Shown one piece after another: positions 1 to 8,451 of a stretch of DNA of 64,000 nt; the stretch's first letter is position 1, and each line of letters starts with the position of its first letter. Position numbers and translations under genes: made by a program. Where the stretch lies: assembly GCA_045643125.1 (NCBI GenBank), contig JAZUKE010000085.1:1-64000 (forward strand), in the 5' to 3' direction. The stretch is from UBA1206 sp045643125 (lineage in GTDB: Bacteria > Bacillota > Clostridia > Oscillospirales > CAG-382). The notes under the pieces are model-generated. The model made no database searches, had not been told where the DNA came from, and saw only the letters and a list, made by a program, of their open reading frames with translations.

Positions 1-86
1 TTTTCACGCCCGCAGGCATTTCACACGCCGCAGGCGTATTTCACATCCGCAGGATATTTCACAAATCCCGGCAGGGATTTATTTCG
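1..86. repeat. Array of short palindromes with ATTTCAC linkers
   Basis: Four consecutive small hairpins have different stems but similar GC-rich loops: GCC/GGC (8-17), ACGCC/GGCGT around GCA (25-37), ATCC/GGAT around GCA (45-55) and AAATCCC/GGGATTT around GGCA (63-80). They are separated by the constant word ATTTCAC or a close variant. The design, constant linker plus varying palindrome, matches the array at 11047-11185, which uses ATATCAT as linker. There is no conserved repeat with unique spacers, so this is not CRISPR. Function unknown. Confidence 0.7.
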
Positions 87-90
87 TTTT

Positions 91-139
91 CGGCGCGTGA
101 TGAAAATGCTTCAAAAAACATCCCTATCAACACGCGCCG
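91..139. other. Long-loop inverted repeat downstream of the APH-fold gene
   Basis: A perfect 9-bp GC-rich inverted repeat (CGGCGCGTG at 91-99, CACGCGCCG at 131-139) encloses a 31-nt loop. It lies just past the stop codon of the leftward kinase-like gene, so it may end that transcript. The T-rich run expected after a classical terminator is weak in that direction, so termination is only inferred. Confidence 0.35.
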
Positions 140-163
140 AACGTCGCTGAAATCTTTTTTATG

Positions 164-1240
164 TTACGCCAATTCGCTTTCCGGCAGCTCTGCGATCAGA
201 TTCAAAAGCCCGACAATCTCTTCTTTCATAATCGGATCATTAAGCTGCTTCTTAAAATAACACACCGCAGGCCATTGTGAAATCATAACTATCCACGCAT
301 ACAGGCAGAGCGCTTTTTGTTCCAAATCGTTCATTTTATATATTTTTCTGATCGTTTCCATACGGGAATGATAGCCGCGTAATGCGTTGTCAAATCTGCG
401 GGATGCGCCGATCGGCGTCAGATTGCTCTCGTCATAATCAAATCCCGCTAAATTCGCAAGCTGATTGACTATGACCTCGGTTCCCGCAAGGTTGAAATCA
501 ATGAACCCTTTGAAATGCTGTTCCGCGTCGATCAATATGTTCGACCAATTTTCGTCACATTGAAAAACGCAGCGCGGTAAATCTTTATATATTTCTTTCA
601 GATCTTTGCGGATGCTGCGGTGTCGGCACACAAGCTTTTCCGCAAGTTCGGTACATTCCGATTCGTTCAAGGCGTCTGTCAGCAAATTGAAATTCTGTTC
701 CTTTTCATCAATACCCTCTTTTTTATCGAACGGGCAAAGATCAAACAAACTGTACATTCCCATTGTATCAAGCAAATCAATGTTTTTATTTGCCTCGGCA
801 AATGCCGCAATGCTTTCAAGAATTTCGCTGCTCAATCTGTCTTCATCTGCGATATCGACTTCATCGGCAAGCGGAAGGTCGATATATTCGGACAAATAAT
901 ACATCAGACCGTTCCATTCGTGAAGATACAGACCGTCCGATCGGCTGATATACCGAGGGCAAACAATACCGGATATCAAGTACCTGTTTATCAATTTTTG
1001 CAAACCGTTCAGTCTGTCTTCCGTCAGATCGGGCGTATTGCAGAAACGAAGCACATATTTTTTGTCCGCTATGTAATTCAGCCGTATATCAGCGTCTCCG
1101 CGTGTTGTGTCTATCAGTTTTACATTGCATATATCATTGATTCCGTAACTTGCAAAAACGGTCAGAAGATCATTACGGTCAGGATATTTTGCATTTTTCG
1201 GATAATTTTCGCTTACAGTTATCTCAAACGAATCACCCAT
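164..1240 (-). CDS. APH-fold phosphotransferase-like protein
   Basis: A 358-residue protein with features of the aminoglycoside phosphotransferase/choline kinase fold. A catalytic-loop-like motif QCDENWSNILID lies at residues 227-238, and a second metal-site aspartate follows in GFIDFN (245-250). The usual HxD of the catalytic loop is replaced by Cys-Asp, while the Asp and the Asn five residues later are kept. Substrate cannot be read from sequence; relatives include spore-coat CotS-type proteins, homoserine/choline kinases and resistance enzymes. It follows the LtaS-like sulfatase gene on the same strand after 26 bp and is probably cotranscribed with it. No signal peptide is seen, so it is likely cytoplasmic. 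No strong Shine-Dalgarno precedes the ATG. Confidence 0.65.
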   Translation of the reverse strand: MGDSFEITVSENYPKNAKYPDRNDLLTVFASYGINDICNVKLIDTTRGDADIRLNYIADKKYVLRFCNTPDLTEDRLNGLQKLINRYLISGIVCPRYISRSDGLYLHEWNGLMYYLSEYIDLPLADEVDIADEDRLSSEILESIAAFAEANKNIDLLDTMGMYSLFDLCPFDKKEGIDEKEQNFNLLTDALNESECTELAEKLVCRHRSIRKDLKEIYKDLPRCVFQCDENWSNILIDAEQHFKGFIDFNLAGTEVIVNQLANLAGFDYDESNLTPIGASRRFDNALRGYHSRMETIRKIYKMNDLEQKALCLYAWIVMISQWPAVCYFKKQLNDPIMKEEIVGLLNLIAELPESELA

Positions 1241-1266
1241 ATTTTCTTCTTACCGCCTTGTTCTTT

Positions 1267-3291
1267 TTATTTGTGGTTTACATAATCCGTAATATCAAGC
1301 TCGTCCGTACTGCTTAACGCTATTCCGTCGGCGCTCAGCTGTTCGATACAGAGGATATATTCCTCCTCGTCGTCAAGGTCGTCCGGTGACATAATGAGAG
1401 TGTTTTCGTTGACGAACAGAGTCTCCGTTTCCTTGCCGTTCACGAACGCCGTGCTTGCCGACGTGAATCCCTTTCCGCTTATGAACAGTGCTTCGCCTAT
1501 CATCTCCGCGGACATTACCGAAACCGGGTAAGTCCCCATCTGCAGCTCGGTCGGAACATAGGGGTTTTCACCCGACGTGAAATATTTGTTGCCGTAAAGC
1601 ATATCATATTCAAGCTCTTTCAGAGTATCGAGATAATTTTCGTTATCGGCAAAATTCTGATGATATTTCGTAAGTACGCCGTTGTTGCAGCCGAGCAGCG
1701 ACAGCACGAACGACGTAAGACGGTAGGACTGCATATCCTCTGCCTTGATATCAAGCTCCTTGTTCGTCCAGATAACGTACTCCGTCTGGAAGATATCTCC
1801 GTTTTCGATATCCTCGTCAGTTATCTCAAAGCTCGGCAGATGGTCGCCGTAAAGCACGAGTATGACGTTTTCGTCGTAGTTTGAAAGCGTGTCGATAAGG
1901 TCGCGCAGGAAGGCGTCCATTTCGTGTATCTGGTTTACATAATATTCAAACGAATTGAGCGATTCCTCCATTCCCGAAGTCACCTTTATATCCGTTTCGC
2001 CCTCGTAGTCGTCGGGATATTTGCCGTGTCCCTGCACCGATATGGTGTATATGTAGTCAAGCCCTTTCGTGGAATCGAGGCACTTGATTATCTCGCCCGT
2101 CAGCACGTCGTCCTTTGCCCAGCCCATCGGAGTGGTCGTCACGCCGTTCATATATTCGAGCGACGTGAAGGTATCGAAGCCGAGGTCGGCGTATACCTTG
2201 TTGCGGCTGTAAAACGTCCCCTGGTGGTTGTGTATGGCGTGGCAGGCGTAGCCGAGTTCTTTTAAGATGTAGTTCGACGTTTCGCAGGTCGTGTCCTGAA
2301 GCACGGATTTGTACGGCACTTCACCGACGCCGAAATCGTCCACGTTCATCTGCGTGATTATCTCAAATTCGGTGTTCGCAGTTCCTGCGCCGAGCGCCGG
2401 TACCGACAGAAATGCGTGAGGACATTCCCGCTTCAACTGCGTGAAGAACGGCAGCGGATCTTCGGAAAACGTGACGTTTTTCAGATAATTTACGTCAAAG
2501 AACGATTCGAGCTGAAGAAAAACGATATTCGTATCGGGAGTGACCTCGTTCGTCTTTATATTGACGAGCGATTCTTTTATTTCGTCAATGTTCTGCTTGC
2601 TGTAAGTCTGCGGCTTGTCGATACCTCTGTCGACCGCTGACATACAGAACGAAAACGGAAAGCCGTATTTGCCGTAGCCGGAGCTGATATTTGCGTAGTC
2701 GCGCGCAACGGACGGCGAATATTTGCCGAAAATGAGGATGCCTGCCGTCAGAGCGACGGATATGCCGGCGGTGATGCCGATTTTGAGATACGAAACGCCG
2801 CGTTTTTTCTGTCTGACCATCACGACCACCAGCGCAGCCACGGCGGCAGCGAACGCGGCGCAGATGACGATGATCTCGAACACCGAAAGATAAACGTCAA
2901 TTATCGTTATTACGGATTTGAGAAGCAGTATATCGTTCATCGAAAGCGGCGTTATGCGGAAATTCATCATAACGCAGTCGGCGATCCCGAAGCCGAGCCA
3001 CAGGCAGGTTATGAAGAATATGAAGGAATAGCGTCTTTTGAAAAGCAGTCCCACGGCGTAGCCGGTAAAAATTATCGCCGCGTTCGCCATAAAGTATATC
3101 GGCGTGCAGACCATATATGTGAGTCCGGCAAAAACCGACCGCCTGCACAGTATTTCGACAACGAGGGTGAGAAGGAGCGAAAGCATAGAGATGAACGATA
3201 CGGGATGTTTGTCTATCCAATATGAGACGGCGGAAAACTTTGTCCGTGCTTTTCCGCTGCCTTTTTTTATTTTATCTGAAACCGTTTCCAT
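1267..3291 (-). CDS. LtaS-like membrane sulfatase-fold phosphoglycerol transferase
   Basis: A 674-residue membrane protein of the lipoteichoic acid synthase/alkaline phosphatase superfamily. About five hydrophobic segments fill residues 25-185, and an extracellular sulfatase-type domain follows. The likely nucleophile threonine is about residue 304 in GAGTANTEFE, the position equivalent to the LtaS active-site Thr, and YGDHLP supplies late metal ligands. The last 90 residues resemble an IPT/TIG or Ig-like module (ISGKGFTSAS...), an addition not found in classical LtaS. The start is the ATG at 3291, because GGAGG lies 6 bp upstream; an upstream in-frame start is less credible. Members transfer glycerol-phosphate or similar groups to surface polymers; the exact substrate here is inferred only. 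Confidence 0.85.
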   Translation of the reverse strand: METVSDKIKKGSGKARTKFSAVSYWIDKHPVSFISMLSLLLTLVVEILCRRSVFAGLTYMVCTPIYFMANAAIIFTGYAVGLLFKRRYSFIFFITCLWLGFGIADCVMMNFRITPLSMNDILLLKSVITIIDVYLSVFEIIVICAAFAAAVAALVVVMVRQKKRGVSYLKIGITAGISVALTAGILIFGKYSPSVARDYANISSGYGKYGFPFSFCMSAVDRGIDKPQTYSKQNIDEIKESLVNIKTNEVTPDTNIVFLQLESFFDVNYLKNVTFSEDPLPFFTQLKRECPHAFLSVPALGAGTANTEFEIITQMNVDDFGVGEVPYKSVLQDTTCETSNYILKELGYACHAIHNHQGTFYSRNKVYADLGFDTFTSLEYMNGVTTTPMGWAKDDVLTGEIIKCLDSTKGLDYIYTISVQGHGKYPDDYEGETDIKVTSGMEESLNSFEYYVNQIHEMDAFLRDLIDTLSNYDENVILVLYGDHLPSFEITDEDIENGDIFQTEYVIWTNKELDIKAEDMQSYRLTSFVLSLLGCNNGVLTKYHQNFADNENYLDTLKELEYDMLYGNKYFTSGENPYVPTELQMGTYPVSVMSAEMIGEALFISGKGFTSASTAFVNGKETETLFVNENTLIMSPDDLDDEEEYILCIEQLSADGIALSSTDELDITDYVNHK

Positions 3292-3327
3292 TATTATGAC
3301 CTCCGGTATATTTGACGCATTGATACA

Positions 3328-3356
3328 ATGATACAAAAACAAATCGGTGATATCAA
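3328..3356 (-). promoter_or_regulatory. Sigma-A-type promoter for the LtaS-like gene
   Basis: On the minus strand TTGATA (-35, plus positions 3351-3356) is followed after exactly 17 bp by TATCAT (-10, 3328-3333). It lies about 40 bp upstream of the ATG at 3291 and reads toward it. Confidence 0.6.
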
Positions 3357-3459
3357 TTAAAAAATGTTAAACTTTTTATTTTTTCCGTCACGGAATAATC
3401 GCCGTTTCATTGGCAAAAATAGTATCAAGGGAATAACTTGATATAAAAGGATGATTTAT

Positions 3460-3843
3460 GTGACAGGAAACAATACAGTCAGAAGAGGAGACATATATTA
3501 CGCCGACCTTTCGCCGGTAGTCGGCTCAGAGCAGGGCGGTATGCGTCCCGTGCTGATAGTTCAGAACGATATCGGCAACAGATACTCCCCCACGGTCATC
3601 CCCGCCGCGATAACGAGCCGCACCGAAAAAACGAAGCTGCCGACTCATATAGAGATCGGCCCCGATTCGGGGCTTGCGAAATCATCGGTGATACTGTGCG
3701 AGCAGATACGCACGCTCGACAAAAAGCGGCTCCGCGACCGAATGGGCCATCTCGGAGACGCCGCGATGAGCCTCGTGAACGAGGCGATATCGGTGTCGTT
3801 CGGGCTTACGCCCGATGACGCGGAAGAAAACTCCGCAAGCTGA
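3460..3843 (+). CDS. ndoA: NdoA/MazF-family endoribonuclease toxin
   Basis: A 127-residue PemK/MazF-type mRNA interferase. The opening VRRGDIYYADLSPVVGSEQG, the block RPVLIVQNDIGNRYSPT and the later CEQIRTLDKKRL closely match remembered Bacillus NdoA, which cleaves RNA at UACAU-like sites. The start is uncertain: an ATG at 3451 sits directly against the AAAGG sequence, whereas the GTG at 3460 has AAAGGATGAT at correct spacing, so GTG is chosen. In Bacillus the gene follows its antitoxin ndoAI and alr. Here alr is adjacent but convergent (5 bp between stops), and no antitoxin-sized ORF lies in the 108 bp upstream. The family call is firm; regulation without a linked antitoxin is unexplained. 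Confidence 0.92.
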   Translation: MTGNNTVRRGDIYYADLSPVVGSEQGGMRPVLIVQNDIGNRYSPTVIPAAITSRTEKTKLPTHIEIGPDSGLAKSSVILCEQIRTLDKKRLRDRMGHLGDAAMSLVNEAISVSFGLTPDDAEENSAS

Positions 3844-3848
3844 CGCAG

Positions 3849-4946
3849 TTATATGTATATTTTCGGCACCCTCGATTTGAGCGCACAAAGCAGCTCGTAA
3901 TTGATCGTGCCGATTTTTTTTGCCTGCTCGTTGACGGATATATGCTCGCCGAATATCTCGGCTCTGTCTCCGACGGAGCAATCCACTCCGCTGACATCCG
4001 CCATACACATATCCATACATATCTTGCCGAGTATCTTCACCCGTCTGCCGTTGATATAGACTTCTCCGCCGTCGGAAAGTCCGCGGAACATACCGTCGGC
4101 ATAGCCTACCGAAAGCGTCGCCGCGGTCATATCTCTGTCTGCGGTGAAAACGCCGCCGTAGCTGACCGTATCGCCTTTTTTAAGCTCGGTCAACTGCGCT
4201 ATCTGCGTGACGAATGACATTACGGGGCGAAGCGCTCCGCTGTCTTCACCGGCAGGGTCAAGACCGTATAGTATTATGCCGGCGCGCACCGCGTCAAGGT
4301 GCATCCCGGGATATCTGAGCAAAGCCGCCGAATTGCAGCAGTGGCGCATCCCGACGTCAACGCCCTCTTTTTCACATCGTTCAAGAAGCAGCATAAAAGA
4401 CGCGAACTGCTTTTCGGTCATATCGCTTTTTTCGTCGTCGGCGCAGGCAAAATGGGTAAATATGCCCTCGACCTTGAGGTTTTCAAGCGAGCAGACCGCT
4501 TTTACGTCCGCAAAAGCCTTTTCCGTATCGTCTGCGGAATGGCAGTATATGCCGAGCCTCGACATTCCCGTATCGACCTTGATATGTATTCTGAGCTTTA
4601 TTCCCACTTCGTTCAGTTCCTTTGCGTGGGCAAGCGAATTGACGTTCTGTATCATACCGTATTCGGCAACGTAATGGGCGTATTCCGTCGGCGTGTAGCC
4701 GAGAATTATTATATCGCTTTTTATGCCGTTTTCGCGGAGCGTGACACCTTCGGCGACAGTCGCCACGGCGAACATATCACAGCCCTTTTCTTCAAGTACG
4801 CGGCAGACCTCGACGGAGCCGTGACCGTAGGAATCGGCTTTGACCACCGCGATGACGCGGGAAGTGCGGCATTTGCTTTTTATGTATTTGTAATTATGTA
4901 TGAGATTTTCCGTATTGATGAGCGCTTGTGCGCGTTTTTCCGTCAT
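3849..4946 (-). CDS. alr: Alanine racemase
   Basis: A 365-residue PLP enzyme that interconverts L- and D-alanine for peptidoglycan. The PLP lysine is in VVKADSYGHG (about residue 36), and the second catalytic base, a tyrosine, is in VSYGGVF (about residue 258). Length and motif order are normal for Alr. It lies 16 bp downstream of the YdcC-like lipoprotein gene and is probably in one leftward operon with nnr and that gene. This resembles the acpS-ydcC-alr-ndoAI-ndoA order of Bacillus, although ndoA is inverted here. Cytoplasmic. Confidence 0.96.
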   Translation of the reverse strand: MTEKRAQALINTENLIHNYKYIKSKCRTSRVIAVVKADSYGHGSVEVCRVLEEKGCDMFAVATVAEGVTLRENGIKSDIIILGYTPTEYAHYVAEYGMIQNVNSLAHAKELNEVGIKLRIHIKVDTGMSRLGIYCHSADDTEKAFADVKAVCSLENLKVEGIFTHFACADDEKSDMTEKQFASFMLLLERCEKEGVDVGMRHCCNSAALLRYPGMHLDAVRAGIILYGLDPAGEDSGALRPVMSFVTQIAQLTELKKGDTVSYGGVFTADRDMTAATLSVGYADGMFRGLSDGGEVYINGRRVKILGKICMDMCMADVSGVDCSVGDRAEIFGEHISVNEQAKKIGTINYELLCALKSRVPKIYI

Positions 4947-4962
4947 TTTGATACATTCCGTT

Positions 4963-5463
4963 CTATTGTAAAAATATGTATTCGTATATTTCCGTTCCGT
5001 TTTCTGCCTTTGCGCTCACTATGTCGCCCGTCTTTTCGTTCACCTCGATGCTGTATGCGTAAAGCCCCGACGAAGTGCCGAAAAACGTGCTGCCGTCCCT
5101 GCTTTCGCGGACGAAGGTGCCGTCTTTGAGCGACGCAGCGACCGAATCGACGATATCGTCAAGGACGAATATGCGTTTTGCCGCCCTTGACGGCAGAGTT
5201 ACCATTATCCCGTCGTAGGAAGCGTTCACGCCGTTTTCGTCTCTGACAAGGAGCAGTCCCGAAAGCGGTTCGGGCGAAGTGATCTCGACCGTCGCTTTAG
5301 ACGTCTCTTTTTTGTAATTGAAAGCGTAAGTGCCGCTTTGGATGCTGTACTCAAAAGGCGCTTCAAGGCGGGACGCGAGTTTTTCCGCGGTGTCTTCACC
5401 GGAAGAACAGCCGAAAAGAAGCAGCGAAAGAACGATAAGCGGAACAAATAACAGTTTTTTCAT
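4963..5463 (-). CDS. Lipoprotein, YdcC/LolA-like by position and size
   Basis: A 166-residue protein with a clear lipoprotein signal: Lys-Lys, a hydrophobic stretch and the lipobox LLFGC at about residues 15-19. The mature part is rich in beta-strand-like alternation (FEYSIQSGTYAFNYKKET...). This would fit the LolA/LppX-type fold of Bacillus YdcC, a sporulation-associated lipoprotein encoded beside alr. The assignment rests on synteny (nnr upstream, alr downstream) and general character, not on a diagnostic motif. GGGAG lies 9 bp before the ATG. It would be anchored on the outer face of the membrane. Confidence 0.7.
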   Translation of the reverse strand: MKKLLFVPLIVLSLLLFGCSSGEDTAEKLASRLEAPFEYSIQSGTYAFNYKKETSKATVEITSPEPLSGLLLVRDENGVNASYDGIMVTLPSRAAKRIFVLDDIVDSVAASLKDGTFVRESRDGSTFFGTSSGLYAYSIEVNEKTGDIVSAKAENGTEIYEYIFLQ

Positions 5464-5508
5464 TCATCATATCTCCCGAAAAAAGTTTTCGGGAAATGCA
5501 GAGCCTCG

Positions 5509-6987
5509 TCAGCCGAGGAGACGTCCGATCTCCGCAGGCAAATCGTGCGGAAGCATACCGCGTGTACCGTATTTTGGTACAAGCTCGTCGGCGGCTTTGC
5601 CGTGGACGTAAACGCCGATGCAGGCGGCTTTGAGAGCGGTGACGCCCTGAGCCGCAAGTGACGCTATGACTCCTGCCAGTATATCCCCGCTTCCTCCCTT
5701 TGAAAGCGCGGTGTTGCCCGTCGTGTTGATGAACACGTCGCCGTTCGGGGACGCAACAACGGTGCGGTCGCCCTTGAGTACCACCACGCAGCAGTATTCC
5801 ATTGCGAACGCCCTTGCACATTCGATCCTGTTGCGGCAGACGTATTCGACGTCTTCGCCGATAAGCCGCGCCATTTCACCGGGATGAGGCGTGAGGATAA
5901 CATCGCCCTGCATTTCCATCAACACATTTATATGCGAGGCGAGGTAATTTATTCCGTCGGCGTCGATAATGGTTATCTGTTTTTGTTTTTTGAGTATCTC
6001 ACCGAGTACGTTGTCGTAATTTCTGCCGATACCGCAGCCGACAAGGAACGCGGAGTATTTCTGGCCGGTTATATCTTCCCTTGTGAAAGGGACGAACACC
6101 GGCTCGGACAAGCGGTTTTTGAGTATGGAAAGCGTTGTTTCGTCGCCCGTGAGCTTGAGCAGTCCGACGCCGCTTCTGAGGGCGGCAAGCGACGCAAGAT
6201 AAGCGGATCCCGGCATATTGGGGCTTCCGAGAAGCGCAAGCAGAGTGCCGTAGCTTCCCTTGTTCGTGTTCGGAGACCTGTAAGGCAGATAGGAAAGCAC
6301 GCTTTCGTCTATCACGCAGCCCATCGGACGCACGGATTCGAGTACCTCCTCGGGCACTCCGATATCGGCAACGTAGACTTTTCCGCAGTATTCAAGCGCA
6401 GGCTGCGAAACGGTCGCGGCTTTATGAGCCGTGAAGGTCACGGTATGGTCTGCCATAATGCAGTTGGCTGAAGCGCTTCCGTCGGCGCTGACGCCCGTAG
6501 GTATGTCCACCGCAAGAACGACGGCGTCCGAGCTGTTCGCAAGCGCCACGAGCTTCAGCTCGTCGCCCCAAAGCTCGCCCGCAAAAGCGATTCCGTGGAG
6601 CGCGTCAACGATAAGAGTCGCGCTTGCTGCAAGTGCCGCCACGCCTTCGGGATCGTCGGAATATTTGATGAGTACGCCGCCGGACGTGGTATATCTTTCA
6701 AGATATTTTTCGGCGTCTTCGTTTTTGCTCTTGGTAACGTGTACCGTGCGCACCTTGATGCCGGCGTCACGCATAAGGCAGGCAAGCGCATAGCCGTCGC
6801 CGCCGTTGCCGCCGCGCCCCGACATTATGAGTACGGAGGATGTGTCGATACCGTTTCTTCTGATATAGTCAAACAGTTCTTTTGCGGCGTTTCCCATAAG
6901 AGTGAACGAGCTTATGCCGTAGTTTGCAGATCTGCCGTCGGCTTCCTTGACGGACGACGCGGAAAGAAAAATGTTCTCTGTCTTCAT
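5509..6987 (-). CDS. nnr: Bifunctional NAD(P)H-hydrate epimerase/dehydratase
   Basis: A two-domain nicotinamide nucleotide repair enzyme. The N-terminal YjeF_N/NnrE epimerase half carries SGRGGNGGDGYALA and SVDIPTG-like DIPTGVSADG. The C-terminal ribokinase-like NnrD dehydratase half carries LTPHPGEMARL, VLKGDRTVV and the nucleotide-site motif NTALSKGGSGDILAG. Together they restore damaged NADHX and NADPHX. The ATG at 6987 (492 aa) is preferred, with GGAAAGG about 11 bp upstream; an in-frame GTG at 7017 is the alternative. It is the first gene of the apparent nnr-lipoprotein-alr operon. Confidence 0.95.
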   Translation of the reverse strand: MKTENIFLSASSVKEADGRSANYGISSFTLMGNAAKELFDYIRRNGIDTSSVLIMSGRGGNGGDGYALACLMRDAGIKVRTVHVTKSKNEDAEKYLERYTTSGGVLIKYSDDPEGVAALAASATLIVDALHGIAFAGELWGDELKLVALANSSDAVVLAVDIPTGVSADGSASANCIMADHTVTFTAHKAATVSQPALEYCGKVYVADIGVPEEVLESVRPMGCVIDESVLSYLPYRSPNTNKGSYGTLLALLGSPNMPGSAYLASLAALRSGVGLLKLTGDETTLSILKNRLSEPVFVPFTREDITGQKYSAFLVGCGIGRNYDNVLGEILKKQKQITIIDADGINYLASHINVLMEMQGDVILTPHPGEMARLIGEDVEYVCRNRIECARAFAMEYCCVVVLKGDRTVVASPNGDVFINTTGNTALSKGGSGDILAGVIASLAAQGVTALKAACIGVYVHGKAADELVPKYGTRGMLPHDLPAEIGRLLG

Positions 6988-7057
6988 ACAATGCACTGCC
7001 TTTCCATATTTATTCACTGTATTTTACCACGTTTTTTCGGTAATTGCAACACCAAAA

Positions 7058-7756
7058 TCAGTTTTTTGTTATTCCGTCCGCGACGTAGGCAAAATTGCCG
7101 AAAACGGACGTGTTCAGTTTTCCGTCCGTGAACACGGGAATGACGTAGGTATAAAGATATCCCCACGAAAAAGCGCCGTACAGCTCGTCGCCGTAAGGAA
7201 TGAACGATTTGAGAGCCACGCTGTCCGGCAGCGTTCCGCCGAGACGGTCTACCGTGATATATCTTCTTCCGTTTTCCTCGTAATGGAGCGCGCGGTGCGA
7301 CGCAAATTCCTGCCAATGCAAAAACGTCCTGCCGACGGGAGTACGCGTCACGGTGCGGTCAAAGCTGCCGTCGAGCGCGTAAACGCGGAGCGAATGACGG
7401 TGGGTAATGTCGAATCCGCCTCCGTCGCTTCGGTATGAAGCGTCAGCTATCCCCTGTCTGTCGGATGCGTCCTGAAACTCCGCTTCCACGGAGCAGACTT
7501 CCTCGAAACGGCGGTTCAGCGTATATATCCTGCCCGGACGTCCGCCGCCGACGCAGCAGAATCTCCCCTGTTTTTCGTCGTAAACGGCGCTTTGGTATGC
7601 GCGCAGTACGCGGAAGCGGTCAAGGTAAAGCCCGTCTGTGTCAAAGGCATAAACGTAAGGAGTCAGCCCGTCAAGAGAATATATGCGTTTGCCGTCAAAA
7701 GAAACGGACGACGGAGAAACGGACGACGGCATAAGTATTGATGCGGAAAGAGCCAA
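7058..7756 (-). CDS. Hypothetical protein, possible beta-propeller-like
   Basis: A 232-residue protein of unknown function. It is rich in short beta-like segments with recurring YxxD or Y-D turns (IYSLDGLTPYVYAFDTDG, LRVYALDGSFD), which could be blades of a small propeller. No signal peptide and no catalytic motif are recognised. The start is taken as the TTG at 7756, because GAGGTG lies 7 bp upstream of it; the upstream TTG at 7771 overlaps that ribosome-binding sequence. It ends 70 bp before nnr on the same strand. Confidence 0.6.
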   Translation of the reverse strand: MALSASILMPSSVSPSSVSFDGKRIYSLDGLTPYVYAFDTDGLYLDRFRVLRAYQSAVYDEKQGRFCCVGGGRPGRIYTLNRRFEEVCSVEAEFQDASDRQGIADASYRSDGGGFDITHRHSLRVYALDGSFDRTVTRTPVGRTFLHWQEFASHRALHYEENGRRYITVDRLGGTLPDSVALKSFIPYGDELYGAFSWGYLYTYVIPVFTDGKLNTSVFGNFAYVADGITKN

Positions 7757-7815
7757 TTTACAACACCTCAAGAATATTTTATGCGTTTCTTATCAAATTC
7801 GTCAGCCCAAAACTA

Positions 7816-7844
7816 TTGATTTTTGCCTTTTTCGATGATATAAT
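7816..7844 (+). promoter_or_regulatory. Sigma-A promoter for the dCMP deaminase gene
   Basis: TTGATT (7816-7821), a 17-bp spacer and a perfect TATAAT (7839-7844) lie about 50 bp upstream of the ATG at 7896. A TGA triplet just before the -10 gives an extended -10 (TGn). Confidence 0.7.
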
Positions 7845-7895
7845 CAACAGATGTATAAGTATATCCAAAATTCAAATTTTTTCGGAGGTCGAACG

Positions 7896-8381
7896 ATGGA
7901 ACGTCTTTCCAAGCCGAATTACTATCTTGACATAGCACAGACAGTCGCCGAAAGAGGCACCTGCCTCAGACGCAAGTTCGGCGCGATAATCGTCAAAAAC
8001 GACAGCATAGTTTCCACGGGTTACGCCGGTGCGCCTCGCGGACGCAAGAACTGCTGCGACATAGGCGAATGTATGCGTGAAAAACTGAACATACCGCGCG
8101 GCGAAAGATACGAGCTTTGCCGTTCCGTCCACGCCGAAGCCAACGCCATAATCGCCGCTCCGAGGGACACGATGATAGGCGCCGATATGTACCTTGCCTG
8201 CATTTCACCGCAGACGGGCGAGCTTGTCGGCGGTACCTGCTGCTGTCAGATGTGCAAGCGTCTTGTGATAAACGCGGGCATTTCGCACGTTTACGTCCGC
8301 GAAACGAAGGACAAATACACCGTTTACGATGTGAACGACTGGATCGAAAACGACGACAGTCTGGGACAGATCGGGTACTGA
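7896..8381 (+). CDS. comEB: Deoxycytidylate (dCMP) deaminase
   Basis: A 161-residue zinc-dependent cytidine/deoxycytidylate deaminase family protein that converts dCMP to dUMP for dTTP synthesis. The zinc and catalytic motif is HAEANAI (His ligand and proton-shuttle Glu), with the remaining Cys ligands in GTCCCQMC. An additional Cys-rich insert (CCDIGECMR) between the strands is typical of the ComEB type. The start is the ATG at 7896 with CGGAGGT 6-10 bp upstream; an upstream in-frame ATG at 7851 has no ribosome site. Cytoplasmic. Followed by a hairpin and a separate lipoprotein gene. Confidence 0.92.
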   Translation: MERLSKPNYYLDIAQTVAERGTCLRRKFGAIIVKNDSIVSTGYAGAPRGRKNCCDIGECMREKLNIPRGERYELCRSVHAEANAIIAAPRDTMIGADMYLACISPQTGELVGGTCCCQMCKRLVINAGISHVYVRETKDKYTVYDVNDWIENDDSLGQIGY

Positions 8382-8386
8382 ACGTG

Positions 8387-8413
8387 CATCCGTAAAACAC
8401 GGTTTTACGGATG
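8387..8413 (+). terminator. Hairpin after dCMP deaminase
   Basis: A perfect 11-bp stem (CATCCGTAAAA / TTTTACGGATG) with a 5-nt loop begins 6 bp after the stop codon. The T-run that should follow is poor, so it may be a weak terminator or an RNA-stabilising hairpin. Confidence 0.45.
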
Positions 8414-8451
8414 GGATTCTCACGCTTATCATATTTTATTAAGGAAGTTTT

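Noticed and set aside
3451..3843. ATG at 3451 as the ndoA start
   Set aside because: It leaves no spacing from the AAAGG ribosome sequence; the GTG at 3460 fits better. The difference is three residues.
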